NCBI GenBank assembly: GCA_000149265.1
Contig: CH003131.1
Coordinates: forward strand, 155,503-219,502
Source of the DNA: Ciona savignyi
Lineage: Eukaryota; Chordata; Ascidiacea; Phlebobranchia; Cionidae
Reading direction: 5' to 3'
DNA length: 64,000 nt
Below the pieces are notes generated by a model. The model had not been told where the DNA came from, searched no databases, and saw nothing but the letters and a program-made list of their open reading frames with translations. Position 1 is the first letter of the stretch; each line of letters starts with the position of its first letter. The position numbers were made by a program, and so were the translations under genes. Positions 1-12,800 of this stretch are shown here, one piece after another.

Positions 1-478
1 CACAAAATTTAAATATACAAAGTAATTGGATAAGCATCTTCTACTATAACCATATCATATGCTTCTAGTTTGTCTGGTCGATTAATTCTACAGAACAGAC
101 CTCATTAGTTATGCAGCTCTAAAGCTCAAAACCAGCTGCTGGCAGGTTGGTCATTAAAGAAACATGTACAACATTAATTTGATAACTGGTCAGTTTGCAT
201 GTTTAATCTGACAATGTTTCAACAAATGTTATTTTTGCAAATCTGGGATAAACATGAACTCATATGGCTCTGATAGGCTTATCATCAGGACCGTTTTTGT
301 ACACATTTGGGTTTTGTACCAGTTGTGTTAGCCATTCAGTCACATAACTGTTCAGTTAAATAGCCAGCTGCACCAACACAACAACTATAAATCTCATTTT
401 TATTATGGAGCTGTGCAAACAAAGCTCACTTACACAGCCTCCCACAGCGCGATATAAATACATCGGAACATTGAACAG
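1..478. other. No gene recognised; flank or intron of the first gene
   Basis: No open stretch with convincing splice sites or family resemblance was seen here. The region precedes a 3' splice site at 477-478 and is probably an intron of the zinc-finger gene that follows, whose 5' exons would lie outside the window. Confidence 0.4.
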
Positions 479-2511
479 AAGTTACACCGACCTTTATACT
501 TCCAGATGTGTCTATGAAACTGCCCGATGGTGTTGGCTTGGAAGTATTAAACGGAAAATGTTCGTTACTCAACATAAGTAAATGTGATTCGGCTTCATTG
601 ACCATAAGGTGGGGTGTAGCCAGTACACAAGAAAAGTTTCCAAATGAAGTTTTAAAGGTGCAGTATATTCTGATCGCAATATTTCCATTAATCCATTTCA
701 CACAACAGTAGTGATTTAGTCAAGGGGTTGTAGGATTGAAACTGGTCGCTAGCTTAGCAGTTAAGTCCTCTATCAAGGCATTTAGGTATCACCTAAACAC
801 AATGAATTAATTATTTTACCGGAATTAAAGAAACATCTTAATTATACACAACACACTGCAATAGCTCTGCTAACCTGATGGCGGACAAGTAATAATCTGA
901 CGATTGTCTATGCGATAGTTTCTTAGCATTTTCCTCTTCACAGGGAATAATATAAATATATTTTTCTTTTGCCTGCCTTAACAATGAGACCTCTTTGGAA
1001 TATTATAGTTGTTATGACTTCCTTTGGCTGATTAGCTCATTCATTAGGAGTGCACACCGTCCACCCAATGGTTGTAGGATCAAAACCAGCCAAAGGGTGA
1101 GTCAGGTGTGTTCTTGTGCTCAATTGAATAAAAACTGATATAATGTCTCCATTGTAAACAACGCACTGCAATAGCTCTGGCAACGTGACTGTGCAGACAA
1201 GTTTATCTAATGATTGCATTTTTACACTGTTGTAAAATGCCTGGTATATATAACATATATTTGGACAATCAAATATTTTTTATCCTTAGGTTGTGGCAAA
1301 TTATGTGACACATGGACTTTATGTGGGAATTCACGGCCCAAGCTTATTACAAGTAAACATTGAACGAACCAAAAAAGATGAAATCAAGTTTGAAAGGAAA
1401 GATGAATATTTCTTCATAACTTTACCTGAGAATGTTTCATTAGAGAAGCATCTTGTAGAACCTGAAGAACCAGTAAGTTTTGTGGTGTGATTGGCACCTG
1501 TGTCTTGATTGACAGATGTGTGGTGTGATTGGCACCTGTGTCTTGATTGGCAGATGTGTGGTGTGATTGGCACCTGTGTCTTGATTGACAGATGTGTGGT
1601 GTGATTGTCACCTGTGTCTTGATTGACAGGTGTATCGTGTGATTGACACCTGTGTCTTGATTGGCAGATGTGTGGTGTGATTGGCACCTGTGTCTTGATT
1701 GACAGATGTGTGGTGTGATTGGCACCTGTGTCTTGATTGACAGGTGTATCGTGTGATTGACACCTGTGTCTTGATTGACAGATGTGTGGTGTGATTGGTA
1801 CCTGTGTCTTGATTGTCACCTGTGTCTTGATTGTCACCTGTGTCTTGATTGGCAGCCACACTCTCCAGGTTACCTCTTCTAAAGCCTGCCCCCTCCAATA
1901 ACACGGTCACTTCACCACACACTGTTCTTTTTAAGTGTTATAATTTTGATTTAATAACTTTTTATTAGTGTTTAAACAATTCGTTTTTTCTGTTTTCAAT
2001 TTCATTATACAGAAGGTCCAGTTGTATGATGTTATAGTGAAAACAAAAAGTTATCTAAACATAGTAATCTGCTCTTTTCCACCCCGATTATAAACACAAA
2101 GTACCTCTTGTTTGTCATCTTATTTAAATTGTGTTCCCCAATTCAATTTATTTACAGCAATACCAAGTTCTAATGGAAGAAATATCTTTGGATCGGGTAA
2201 CACTGTCGAATCATCCTTTAAAATGCAAATCGGACAGCTGTGACTATTTTGCCCTGAGTCGACAAGGGTTGTGCTGGCATTGCAATAATGAGCTTCAAAA
2301 ATGGAGCAGCAGTTTTGCGTCGGCAATGCAAACTTCAATAACGGCCTCCCAACCTGATATACATCGCACCGCAAGTCATTTTAACATTTCGACAACAGGT
2401 CAAACTAAAGACACTTTCAACGCAACCCTCACTTGCATAAACTGCAAGGCAGCCAAGGCAGCTAATAATGATAAAGGATTTTGTAATAATTGTTTTTCAT
2501 CTAAGAAGTAA
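479..2511 (+). CDS. C-terminal exons of a protein with A20-like zinc fingers
   Basis: Three exons join in phase 0: 479-657, 1290-1472 and 2158-2511 (stop TAA), giving the last ~237 residues. Donors are GTGCAG and GTAAGT; acceptors end in CAG or TAG. The last exon holds two cysteine clusters spaced like A20 (ZnF-A20) fingers: C-x4-C-x10-C-x2-C (CKSDSCDYF ... GLCWHC) and C-x2-C-x12-C-x2-C (CINC ... GFCNNC). The two upstream exons encode about 120 residues with no motif I recognise (for example THGLYVGIHGPSLLQ). A20-type fingers bind ubiquitin in TNFAIP3 and OTUD7 relatives, so a role in ubiquitin signalling is an inference. The N-terminus, including any OTU domain, would lie upstream of the window. 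The second intron starts with a 38-bp minisatellite. The exons are firm; the family name is uncertain. Confidence 0.62.
724..960 (+). mobile_element. Old SINE fragment (tRNA-headed family)
   Basis: Diverged copy of the family described at 35337-35630. It keeps the B-box-like segment, the CTGGTCGCTAGCT segment, the ACACTGCAATAGCTC segment and the end resembling AACATGAATAT. It lies in an intron of the zinc-finger gene. Confidence 0.7.
1027..1222 (+). mobile_element. Old SINE fragment
   Basis: Second diverged copy in the same intron. GGTTGTAGGATCAAAAC corresponds to the B-box region, and GCACTGCAATAGCTCTGG matches the SINE middle. Confidence 0.62.
1479..1858. repeat. 38-bp minisatellite at an intron start
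   Basis: About ten tandem copies of a 38-bp unit (core GGCACCTGTGTCTTGATTG), with exact 38-base spacing between CTTGATT landmarks at 1504, 1542, 1580 and 1618. The array begins about 6 bp after the donor at 1473-1474. Units differ by a few bases only. The long ORFs read through it on the minus strand are by-products of a unit with few stops. Confidence 0.93.
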
Positions 2512-2597
2512 ATGCACGTGGTTTTGCTCCAGCAATCTTTCGGCTTATGTTTGATGTTATCACTGAACCGTGAGTATTCTGATCAACTGTCGAATGC

Positions 2598-2735
2598 TGA
2601 GTAGTTTGGTGGGTTATTGCGTCGAATATTAATATCCGAGAGGTTTAAGGACCAAAGCGGGTTGCTAGCTTCTTAGTCGTGTACAAGGCAGTTAATTCGC
2701 ATGAACAATGGGTTTCATAGATTGAACAAAAACAG
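2598..2735 (+). mobile_element. Very old SINE fragment
   Basis: Weak but collinear match to the SINE head (GGTTGCTAGCTTCTTAGTCGTG) and to the ATGGGTTTCA segment. Heavily diverged. Confidence 0.42.
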
Positions 2736-3219
2736 AAAACCAATTCAGATTTACAAAAGCACATTTACCACGGAAAAGGATTGCGTTTCATGTATCGATA
2801 AAAAGAAAAAAAAACGTTTTTGGGGGGAACTCTTCACTATTTTTTTGTCCTAATTTTAAGGTTTTTGTTTTAAAATTAGTTTTAGCATTTCTATTATATA
2901 ATTTCTCGCCTTTATAATTTTGCTTTTGTAATGTAGATTATTTGCCGTAATAATATTTTTATTTATATCATATAAATTTGTTTAACCACGATATTATTTT
3001 TTTAAACATTTAATATAATTATTATTAAACTTGTGTTTTAGTTAAATAACATATATTTGTAATTAAATGATTCATTTAAATGGCACATAAATGTTGTTTA
3101 TTAATAAAACGCGCTATTCACTTTAAGTACAGTGTTGCTATTTGATTAAAACAATCCTTTAAATTATCCATTTTACAGTTTTAGTTGAACCGTTTAATAA
3201 TACCCTTAGGTTTGTAAAA

Positions 3220-3420
3220 CTAGTGAATGTTAACCGCGCGTTTAACCACCACATTGATTTAAACGCATTGTGTATCCTATGTATTTATGCAAGCAGGGCC
3301 CCTAAACGCATTTGGTGTATTTTATACACCAAGTATGTTGTTTGTTTCTGCAAGCACAAACGCATGGGTCTCTAATGTAATAAACCGATCGTCAGGTTCA
3401 TATTGTCATATATGAACATA
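3220..3420 (+). mobile_element. Left end of a MITE-like element (CTAG...GTCAAC termini)
   Basis: The terminal sequence (CTAGTGAATGTTAACCGCG, then TTTAACCACCAC) matches the left terminus of the complete element at 18197-18847. It is followed by the family's inner motif TTTCTGCAAGCA beside short direct repeats. The right end cannot be assigned with confidence; a matching right terminus lies at 5923. Confidence 0.55.
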
Positions 3421-3867
3421 ATCTGAATCTAAAATTCCAGAAGGATTCAACCAAAATCCTGTGTTTTTTGTTTCTGCAAGCATAAACTGATGGGTCACAA
3501 AGTTAGCAAACCAAATTTCTTTTCCATATGCAAGTAAAATGTAGGCCTATATGCGAAAAGGGGGATGTTTTTTTAAGTTCTTAGTTTTAAACTCCTGTAA
3601 TCCATGCTTTTTAATTCTTGGTTGAAATCCTCAAAGTTTAGCTAACAATTATTTTAATCGAATCCTGGTAAATGTCCGTGAAAAATTGTATGCGTGTGTG
3701 ACAATCATGATTCGGTGAGACATCTTAATTTATAAAGGGTATTTACCAATATAATTGTCTACTTTGAATGATTCATTTAAATAGCACATTAGTGTTGTTT
3801 ATTATTAAAAAACAATGCGTTAAATCGGCCATTTTACAGTACCATTTAAAGTACGATTGAATAACTT

Positions 3868-4022
3868 GGTTGGTTAGCGCGTCGTTTCCGTCTTCGTTTT
3901 TTTGTCACTTATCTGGGCCCAGTGAATTATTGACTACAACTAAAACTGAATAAAAACGTGTAAACAGTGCACTGTGATACCTCTGCTAACCCATCAACAA
4001 CTATCTAACGGTTAATATGGGT
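3868..4022 (+). mobile_element. Old SINE fragment
   Basis: GTTGGTTAGCGCGTCG followed by GCACTGTGATACCTCTGC corresponds to the head and middle of the window's main SINE family. Strongly diverged. Confidence 0.45.
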
Positions 4023-4674
4023 TCCTTCGGGATTCCAATGGTGCGCATTTTTATTTACTTCGTTTTATTTTTTTCCCAAAGGTGACAGGAATGTCATGTC
4101 ACCAGATTATTGGCATGGAGAAGTGATCCAATTTGATTAAAACCTGTAGTTTGTTTCTGCAAGCAGTAACGTGTCGGTAACCAATCTTGCTCTTAAATGT
4201 TTATCACACAATATATGTTATTGCCAGATATATGTACGTTAGGCGCATGTTATCTAAGATTACAGAAGGTTTCAACCAGAATTCTGTATTTTTTGTTTCT
4301 GCAAGTATAAAGTAATGGGTCCCAAAGTAAGCAAACCAAATTTCTTTTCCATGTGTAATTAAAAACGTATTTGCGAAATAGGGGGAAGTTTTTTTAAGTT
4401 CTTAGTTTAAAACTCCTATAATCCATGCTTTTTTCGAATAAGACTACTTCGTTTGAATGGGAGAAATTGTATGCATGTGACAACCATGATTCGATGAGAC
4501 ATCTTAATTTATAAAGGATATTTACCAATATAATTGTCTACTTGTAGCAGGGCTCTTACTTTAGACGGGTTCTGAGCAGGGTAAGACAAAGGGTAAGCAT
4601 AGGTGAAGAATTTTATTAGGTATTTACGCAAGGTGCAGCCAGAAAGAGCGCTGTACACACATGGGGCATAGCTT

Positions 4675-4850
4675 AGGTAGAGGTATAGGTTAAGTTTAAG
4701 TAGGTAGAGGTATTGGTTAAGTAGTTAGAGGTATTGGTTAAGTAGGTAGAGGTATTGGTTAAGTAGTTAGAGGTATTGGTTAAGTAGTTAGAGGTATTGG
4801 TTAAGTAGGTAGAGGTATAGGTATAGGTTAAGTAGGTAGAGTTAAAGCTT
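4675..4850. repeat. ~20-bp minisatellite
   Basis: About eight head-to-tail copies of a unit of the form GGTAGAGGTATTGGTTAAGTA with single-base variants (AGTTAGAGG or AGGTAGAGG). No gene is linked to it. Confidence 0.88.
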
Positions 4851-5829
4851 AAGAGAGCGGCTAGTCCAAGCGAGGACCAACCAAAAGTGCTCTCTGTGAT
4901 TATGGAATTTATACACAGTTTATATAAGACTCAAAACAGGAAACGCATGTTTGTACACGGGGCGTGGAAGGCGTTAAACAGAACTCGCGGGGAAACAATT
5001 CATCGACTGGGCTGTCGAAAACAGGAAATTAATCGTGACTTCCCATGCACAATATATGGACACATGCCATGACGACCTAATTGTTAAAATATACAGAAAT
5101 ACAATTATAAACGTGTTGGATTCTCACATACTTTCCGATGTTTAGCCTACATTAAATTGGATAATGGACTGACTAACTGTTTAACACCTTTAAGTTAATT
5201 TAAACTTTATGTCAAACAATGTGCTTACAAGGAGCTATTTCCTGGTAAAAGTTTAATGTTTTCACGTGGAAATCACCTTGATATTTTTCTAAAATATCGT
5301 GTTTTGCATATCGATATTTTACATATCTTGGTCATGTTATTCAACAATTTGTGAAGATTTGATTCAATCACTTCACTTGGAGATGTCGGGGCGACTTGTC
5401 ATACCTGTCACAATCATCATTCTGGAACACCTCTTCATTTTTAGGGTATTTCTTTAGCTATTTTTTTCTTTCGTCTAATGTTGCACAACAAGTGATAACG
5501 TTGCCTAACAAATAACAAAGTTTTATTGCGATTCCATTACCCCCTTCTGGTAGATGTTGGGAGACATGGCATGCTTGTCAAGCGTTTGACGAATAAATAA
5601 GACCCAGAATTATTATGCATTTCAAAGAGGTATAAAAATACCAAAATATTTAGATATAGAATAAGAATACGAGCTTAAAATATGCGTACGCCCCACCATA
5701 CGTGGATGCATTACACTATTACCTATTATATATAAATAAGCTAAACAGTTAAAACCAGAACAAATCGAAAGTGAATTTCAGTAAACAAAAGTTACGACTT
5801 ACACCAAAAAAGATTAAATAACCAGTAAA

Positions 5830-5923
5830 CTGATCGTTTATGCATGCAGAAACATACAGAGTAGGGTAAAAATGTGTTTGTTTTAAAAATAGTGGTGGCT
5901 AACACATCTTTGACACTCTACAG
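5830..5923 (+). mobile_element. Right end of the CTAG...GTCAAC MITE family
   Basis: TTTAAAAATAGTGGTGGCTAAC followed by TTTGACACTCTACAG matches the right terminus of the element at 18197-18847. TGCATGCAGAAAC just inside is the subterminal motif. Confidence 0.55.
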
Positions 5924-6059
5924 TTTGTGTAATTTTCTTTCGGTTCTTTCCATTAACGATCATAATTCGCCTTGTTAGCTTTTACTGTTGATCCCAGTGT
6001 TTCTCCTTCATGTTGATACAACAACAATATCTAATACTTAAGGAAGTTACGTCGAGAAC

Positions 6060-6306
6060 ATGGATAGGATAATTATGTTGAAAAACGCCAGTGGCATTAA
6101 ACACACGGGCAATCTTCAAATTACCTCGCACCACCGTCGGGGTATCGGAGCTAAGCTATTGTAGTGTTGTGTGTATGATCAAGCCATTCCTTTAACTTGG
6201 TAAAAATCCATTGTCCCACTAGATTCAGGCTATGTCCGCAAAGTGACTTCCGTAAGGTCACAACCGACTAGCTAGCGACCAGTTTTGAATCTGCAACCCT
6301 TCGGCT
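6060..6306 (-). mobile_element. SINE, diverged, nearly full length
   Basis: Reverse-strand copy running from the GGATAGGAT tail through the TTACCTCGCACCACCGTCGG segment to the head CAACCGACTAGCTAGCGACC. It lies 3' of AKT1S1. Confidence 0.8.
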
Positions 6307-6840
6307 TAAATGGAAGCATGGATATAAAATCTTAACTAAACACTGTAATACGAGTCATTTCTCAAATTTAAAGTAATTATTAAAAAATACAAAACGGTTA
6401 AACACACCATTTATTGAACTTGCAAGTATGAAAGGTAGGAAATTGTGGTGGTATAAAGGAAGCACACATATTGGCACTGAAGAAGTTATGATTATACTGC
6501 GAGCACTTCTCAGAAAGTTACTAATATTTAACTTTATTTACTGAAAATTAACTCGCAGCAGAATGAAAGTATCTTGATCTTTGCCAAGTAATTTGCGGTT
6601 TATTTTGAGCTTCACTATTTACAGGTAAAGGTTGCTGAAGCATTGGTTATTCCACCATCAGCGCAAATAATTTAGTTTGCAAACGAGAAATATTTAACAC
6701 ATAAATAGGCGTTTCACAGAAATAGTTCACTATTTGTCTAAAAAATTGGCACCACAAGTCTATGACGTAACAGAGCAGGAACACTTAACGAACGTTTGGA
6801 ACAAATTGTCTGAGAGCGTCGCATTATGATGTCATAAAAA

Positions 6841-9800
6841 TCAGTATTTCATCCCGGTTTCGGCGTGAGTGCGAGGTCTTGGTCGATCCCCGAATATGAG
6901 AGATGAATCGTCGGTGACACTGCGGGCTAATGCTTGCATGGAGGCCATCATTGTGTCAAGCTGGGGGGTCTGTGGGGGAAGATGGGGTTATTTGGGCCTC
7001 TGGCTGGAAATTAGGTATTTTTACCTTTTTTTGAGGAAAAATAATTATTCTCGCCACTGTGTGGGCATAAATTGGGAGGATTGGTGATTTTTGGCAACGA
7101 TAGACATTTTTTTGGCAGCGATAGACAAAAAATAGATGTGGGGACAGGGGAACATAATATTTATTGGAACACTATATGCTCGCAGTACATTATGAAGATA
7201 TTTCAATGTATGGGAAGATATTTAGGTTTTGTTTCTTTGAATAGAAAAACGCAGAGATTTATCAGACAGGTAATATTCTAACTACCTCATTTCCAGATTA
7301 CAGTAGATATTGCAATGTTTGGTATGGGTAAGATGTTCCTGCAGTTTGAGAACCCAATATTTGTCCGGCCCATTGGTGTAGCGGTTAAGTGCGTCGCCTT
7401 TCAATCGAAAGGTTGTAGGTGCGAAACTGGTCGCTAGCTAGTCGGTTGTGTCCTTGGGCAAGGCACTTTACGGACATTGCCCAAACCCAGCGGATTAATG
7501 GGTTCTACCTAAATTGATAGAACAGGTGAATCATACACACTGCAATAGCTCCGGTAACCCGACGATGGGTACGAGGTGATCTGTCGATTGCCCGTGTGTT
7601 AAACCCCTTGGTTTTCCCATTCACGGGAATAAACATGAATATCCTATTCTAACCCGACAGTGGACACGGGGATAAACATGAATATTCTATCCTCTAATTC
7701 TATCCTATCCATCGAATACCACCAATTACCTTGTCAGCTTTCACTATCTTGGGGGCAGTGGTAACCAGTTTTGATTGGTTGAAAGCTGGGGGGTGTGGTC
7801 CCCGGTTGGCACGGAAACGCGGCACATCCGACCTATGACCTGCCAGCATGGAAATCATATAAAAAATCGATCTACGAATTTCACATGCAGATATGAAAGA
7901 TCTGTAACTATAAACTGCAAATAAAATTGAATCTATTTAAGATGCAATATAAGCAACCAGTGTTATATATAGTAAAAGATGTTATATATTCCACCTTACT
8001 ACGAATTCCGCAGATATTAAAAACTAGAAATGATATATATAAAAACGTTACATATGCCACTTTACGATTTAAAAAGTTAACAGATTCGGGTCACACCCAT
8101 TAGTGATTACACAAAATGATACTGATTCCATAATAGTTTTGCTTGAAGTGGCTTGCATGACGTAAGCTTGTTTAATGAAAAAAATTTACACCATAATTTG
8201 TATTTTCAAATATATATTTGAAAACTTAAAATTATAAATTTAAATTTGCATGAAATTCTAAGAATACAAACTGGTATGAAATTCAGTAGGTTTTTTTAAA
8301 CTGGTCTTGGTTAACAAAAAACATTAATTTAACAATCATTAGTTTAAAACTATACATCTGTGTAAAAGTAATACAATCCAGAATATGTGTGAATTATATA
8401 CAACACACTGCAATAGCTACGTTAACCCAACAGTGCACGCAAGGTGATCTGACGATTGCCAGTGTGTTAACCCCATTGGTTTTCCCATTCACAGGGATAA
8501 AGATGAATACTCTTCTCTACTCTACTACAATCCAGAAAAGTGCCACCAAGATTTCATGAACGATCAAACAAACCACTCACCCCAGTTGAGATTGATATTA
8601 ACAGGCAGCGACGAGGCAATTTGATCATGACTTGCACTATTCAGCATTCTACTACTGGGTGGGGCATTATACGATGGATATCTTGATGTTCCTTGTAATA
8701 CAGGAAACCATTGGGACAGAGTTGTAAAAATTGTTTAAAACTTTATTTAAAAACCTATTTTTGTCTTTTTTATACTAAAACAAAACAGCTAAGATTTTCA
8801 AACTAATACTAACGTAAAACCATAATAAGAAAAAAGGAGGAACAAATGGGTTTTACATTTCATGCATGCTATAAAACTATTTAACAGTCAGTTTTAATTT
8901 CTTTAAAAGTACATAGCAGTCTGGACCACAAAGACTAAGTGATGCTTGTAAAGAGTTAACCCTTGTTGAATCATTCAAAATTCTCATCTAATGGATTTTA
9001 TACTTAGAAGGACGTTTCATTCGAAGGTACTACAATCAAGTGGATGTGTGTTTACATTATCATCCGCAGAATACACAATAGCAATTGTGACATCATACCT
9101 TCATCGCTTTCATCCGAATCATCGGACTCTTCATCACTTGAGGGAGCATCATCAGGGTTGTCAAACAACACTGGAATGGAAACAATCGGAATCAGGTGGA
9201 GTTAAAGCAGAACTGGAAGCTTCTTAATTGTGCTTATACTCTCGGCTACTAGACTCATGAGACCAACTTTCGGAAATTTATCGCAAAGTTTTATAACTTT
9301 ATATAGAAGTACATAGTTAATTCAGCATAAAAACCTCGCAATCTGCTTTGTCAGACCAGTCCGCACAATCTGAGTAATCTATTTCCAGGGGAACTAGAAG
9401 CTTCTTACTAAAAGTTCGTTAACAAATTCTAAACCTGAATCTAAGATTAATTTCAAGCTTAGAATTAGCCCTAAATCTTACATTAATCTTAACTTAACCC
9501 TAAAACTAATCCTAAACCTAACATTAATCTTAGACTGATAACTAACTCTAAATCTAAAATTTATCCTAACTGTAGAACTAACCCTTACACTCTAGCCCAA
9601 GGGTAGGCAACTTCTGTAGTTGGCGGGCCAGATGTAGGAAAATAAGGACCTTGGTGGGCCGGATTATTACATGAACAGTATTCAATATCTTAATTACAGG
9701 GTATGGTTAGATACAGTTTGCAGGGTCGGTTAAAATCCCTTTACGGACCGGACCCGGCCCGCATGCCGTATGTTGCTCATACCTAATTTAGCCCGTTACC

Positions 9801-12800
9801 CTAACGCTCCCTAATTTTAGTTTGAATTTTTGACCTCTTTCCGACCCTAGTGTAAAGGCGTTGCATTGACCCACAGGTACCAGGAAGGTATCTACAAACT
9901 GCTGGTTCTAATTATTCACCGGTGGTTACCAACCTAATTTCATACTGACTTACAAGGAATAAACAAAGCAACTGGAACATTCCAAATATATCTCTGCATT
10001 TCTACTATATAAATATATATGGGGATGGTTGCTCAGATCTTTGTTATCTTCACTACCCTAATCAATCAATACTGATTGCTTTATTAGTGGTGTACAACTT
10101 AATTTAAATATATTAATCATTGGGTTTTTAAAACTGCATGTTGCATAAACCTGTATTTTTCTCAATTATATTAATAAAGTGTTTTAAACAGATGTTATTT
10201 TTTCTAGTGTTTACCTATTTTTCTTTAACAATATCACCAAGGATCTATAATTCTTATAGCAATATACAAAGAAAAAATAAATTAAACCGAGAATTTAAGT
10301 TAAAATATTAATCTAACCATAATTAAAAATGAAATAGGCACTTTTCAAAAACTTTCTTTAAAGATGAAAATTATTATTTAGGCTTATGTTTTTTGCTTAA
10401 ACTGTCTAAAAACTCTGTTTTTGAAAAAAATATTAAAATAAAAACAAAATTGCTCACAGTTATCATCTAGCTCGAACTCGTCGGTCAAAATTGATTTCTT
10501 TGATTTCTTTTGTTTTGATTTCCGACGTCCACTTCTTGGTTTCTCTGTAATAATTCTCTGTATGACATCACAGACGATGGACAGTGCATACTTGGTATAT
10601 TCGGTTGTGTGTTTGAGCAAGGCACTTAGATATCGCCTAGATCCAGTGAAATAAAAGTACTGTATTTATGGAATGTCTAAATCATTACCAAATGGCCAAC
10701 ATATGGGATAATCGGACTATTACCCGTGTGTAGGGATGCACAATATAGGATAGTTTGGTATTCTAGAATATTCTAGAATAATATATTTCGAATCTAGAAT
10801 TTCGAATCCTATTCTAGAATGTTTTACCATGTATTTAAATTTGCTATGCTGTGAATATATTTTCTCATTTATAGTGAATTAGCCATATGCTTTTTAACTG
10901 TAATGAAAGCAATTTACGTAGTCAAACAATATTTTACCATTACATATTTTTTTAATCATATGTAACATCTCTAAACACTATCTGCCATGAGGGAGGATAA
11001 TAGTCTAGTAGGTTTTTATTGCAATAATTGGCTGAGAAAAATACTCCCAAACACCAGACAATTTTTATTTTCCCAGTTTGGTATCAAGACTAGATGTTAT
11101 TGCCCTTGCACAATTAAACATTCATTTACTATTTAACACAGTTATACCTAGGTAAAAGTATAATAAATTAATCACTGCAAAATCACCTAACTAAATAATT
11201 GAACACATAGGATATCATTCATTGTGTTAATTGAAAACATAGTTGTTTAAGTGAAATATATATTGCAAATACTAAAGTGTTTAGTCTGTAAATAACTCTT
11301 CCGCCTTTGGAATAATTGCGTCATATTTAAAGGTGCGATAAACCACGTGATTACAGCGTGGTAAACGTGACCTACTTTCTTTGTGCGTGCGTTCGTTTTA
11401 AGCGCGTCTGTCCACGATGCACGTGTATGGGACAACTGATAAGATAATGTTGTTGTGCTTTGATGCAAGTTGTATTTCCGAGCTACCGCTTTAGAAAATG
11501 TTCTGACGCTTTTGCACGATAGATGCACTTTCGGTATGGAGAAACGCATTACGGGTATTACATACGAATGAAGAAGCCATTTCACAATTTTGAGATTACG
11601 AATTTACTTTAATGACGATTCACTTCTTATCATAGTTATCCAATGTCGCATGCTTGCTGAAACGATTTGCTGACGTCTGCATAATCTGCATTACGCGTGT
11701 TCTTGCGCGTTGGATCGCAGCCAATATTTTACGTTTATAATTTCGAATCCTAACTATTCTTATTAAATTGCTTGTAAAGATTCGAATCCCTAGAGATTCG
11801 AATCTTAAAGATTCGAAATTCTATATTGTGCATCCCTACCCGTGTGATAACAGCCATTGCATTTTTACATTTACAGGAATAAACATGAATATCCTATACT
11901 TTAATATACATTGCATTATAATGGCTGGCTTTAAATGGTGGGCAGGTAATTGGCTAATTTACAACATTGAAAAAGTCTAGTTTAAAATTTTGTTATTAGT
12001 ATTTTTATACCTGTAGAATGTTAAGTTAAATAAACGATTACTCTTTACGCTAAAACAGAAAAACAAAACAACTCTCGAAAATTTCTTGGAGAGTTTTGAT
12101 CTTTTTTTTTAAATCCCATGATAATTAGTGCATTGTAACTAGCTTTGCTGTCATACCCTATTCAATAATTTTACATACTNNNNNNNNNNNNNNNNNNNNN
12201 NNNNNNNNNNNNNNNNNNNNNNNNNNNNNNNNNNNNNNNNNNNNNNNNNNNNNNNNNNNNNNNNNNNNNNNNNNNNNNNNNNNNNNNNNNNNNNNNNNNN
12301 NNNNNNNNNNNNNNNNNNNNNNNNNNNNNNNNNNNNNNNNNNNNNNNNAAATGGTGAACACCATGGGCTAATCAACCAACAGTCTTTATTTGTATAGGAT
12401 CCCTATATCCTATCGCCTTGTATAATATAGTTACGACACAGGAAATTGTAAGATTTCTTTGTAACCTTTAGCACCATGGAGAGGTATCTCAGGAAACCCG
12501 ACAGTGTGCGCGAGGTAAACAAAATCCGACGATTGCCCGTGTGTTAACCCCCTTGGTTTTCCCATCCACGGGGATAAACATAAATATCCTACCCTAACCG
12601 ACAGTCTCCCACCTTTACCACCATGAAGAGGACTATCCTGCATGGAAGGAGGAGTGATGCAGGTTGATCCAGAGGAACCATGCGAAAGATGACTCGGCTC
12701 CGGCTCCAGTTTTAATGTTCGAAAGCTCGACGCTAATGACCTGAACACAAAGCTGATTGTAATTGTGGTTACAACTGCATGTTTTTCACAAATTTAACAT

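Larger units (their letters stand above)
2512..6840. other. Gene-free repeat-rich stretch between the zinc-finger gene and AKT1S1
   Basis: No coding exon recognised. It holds two old SINE fragments, ends of a terminal-inverted-repeat element (from 3220 and to 5923), repeated TTTCTGCAAGCA-type segments, a minisatellite at 4680-4850, and a diverged inverse copy of the ~337-bp satellite near 5380-5600. The right end is the 3' flank of AKT1S1, with candidate minus-strand poly(A) signals (AATAAA) at 6604-6599 and 6538-6533. Confidence 0.55.

Noticed and set aside
1331-1922. Long minus-strand ORFs (104-176 codons) over the 38-bp array
   Set aside because: They are translations of a minisatellite unit without stops, inside an intron of the zinc-finger gene.
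4887-5072. 61-codon ORF after the ~20-bp minisatellite
   Set aside because: No splice context, no family resemblance, average composition.
11247-11585. 112-codon ORF inside the hAT element as a transposase
   Set aside because: No BED finger or hAT dimerisation motif could be read in this frame. The element is treated as non-autonomous.
12151-12375. ORFs consisting mostly of X
   Set aside because: They span the assembly gap.
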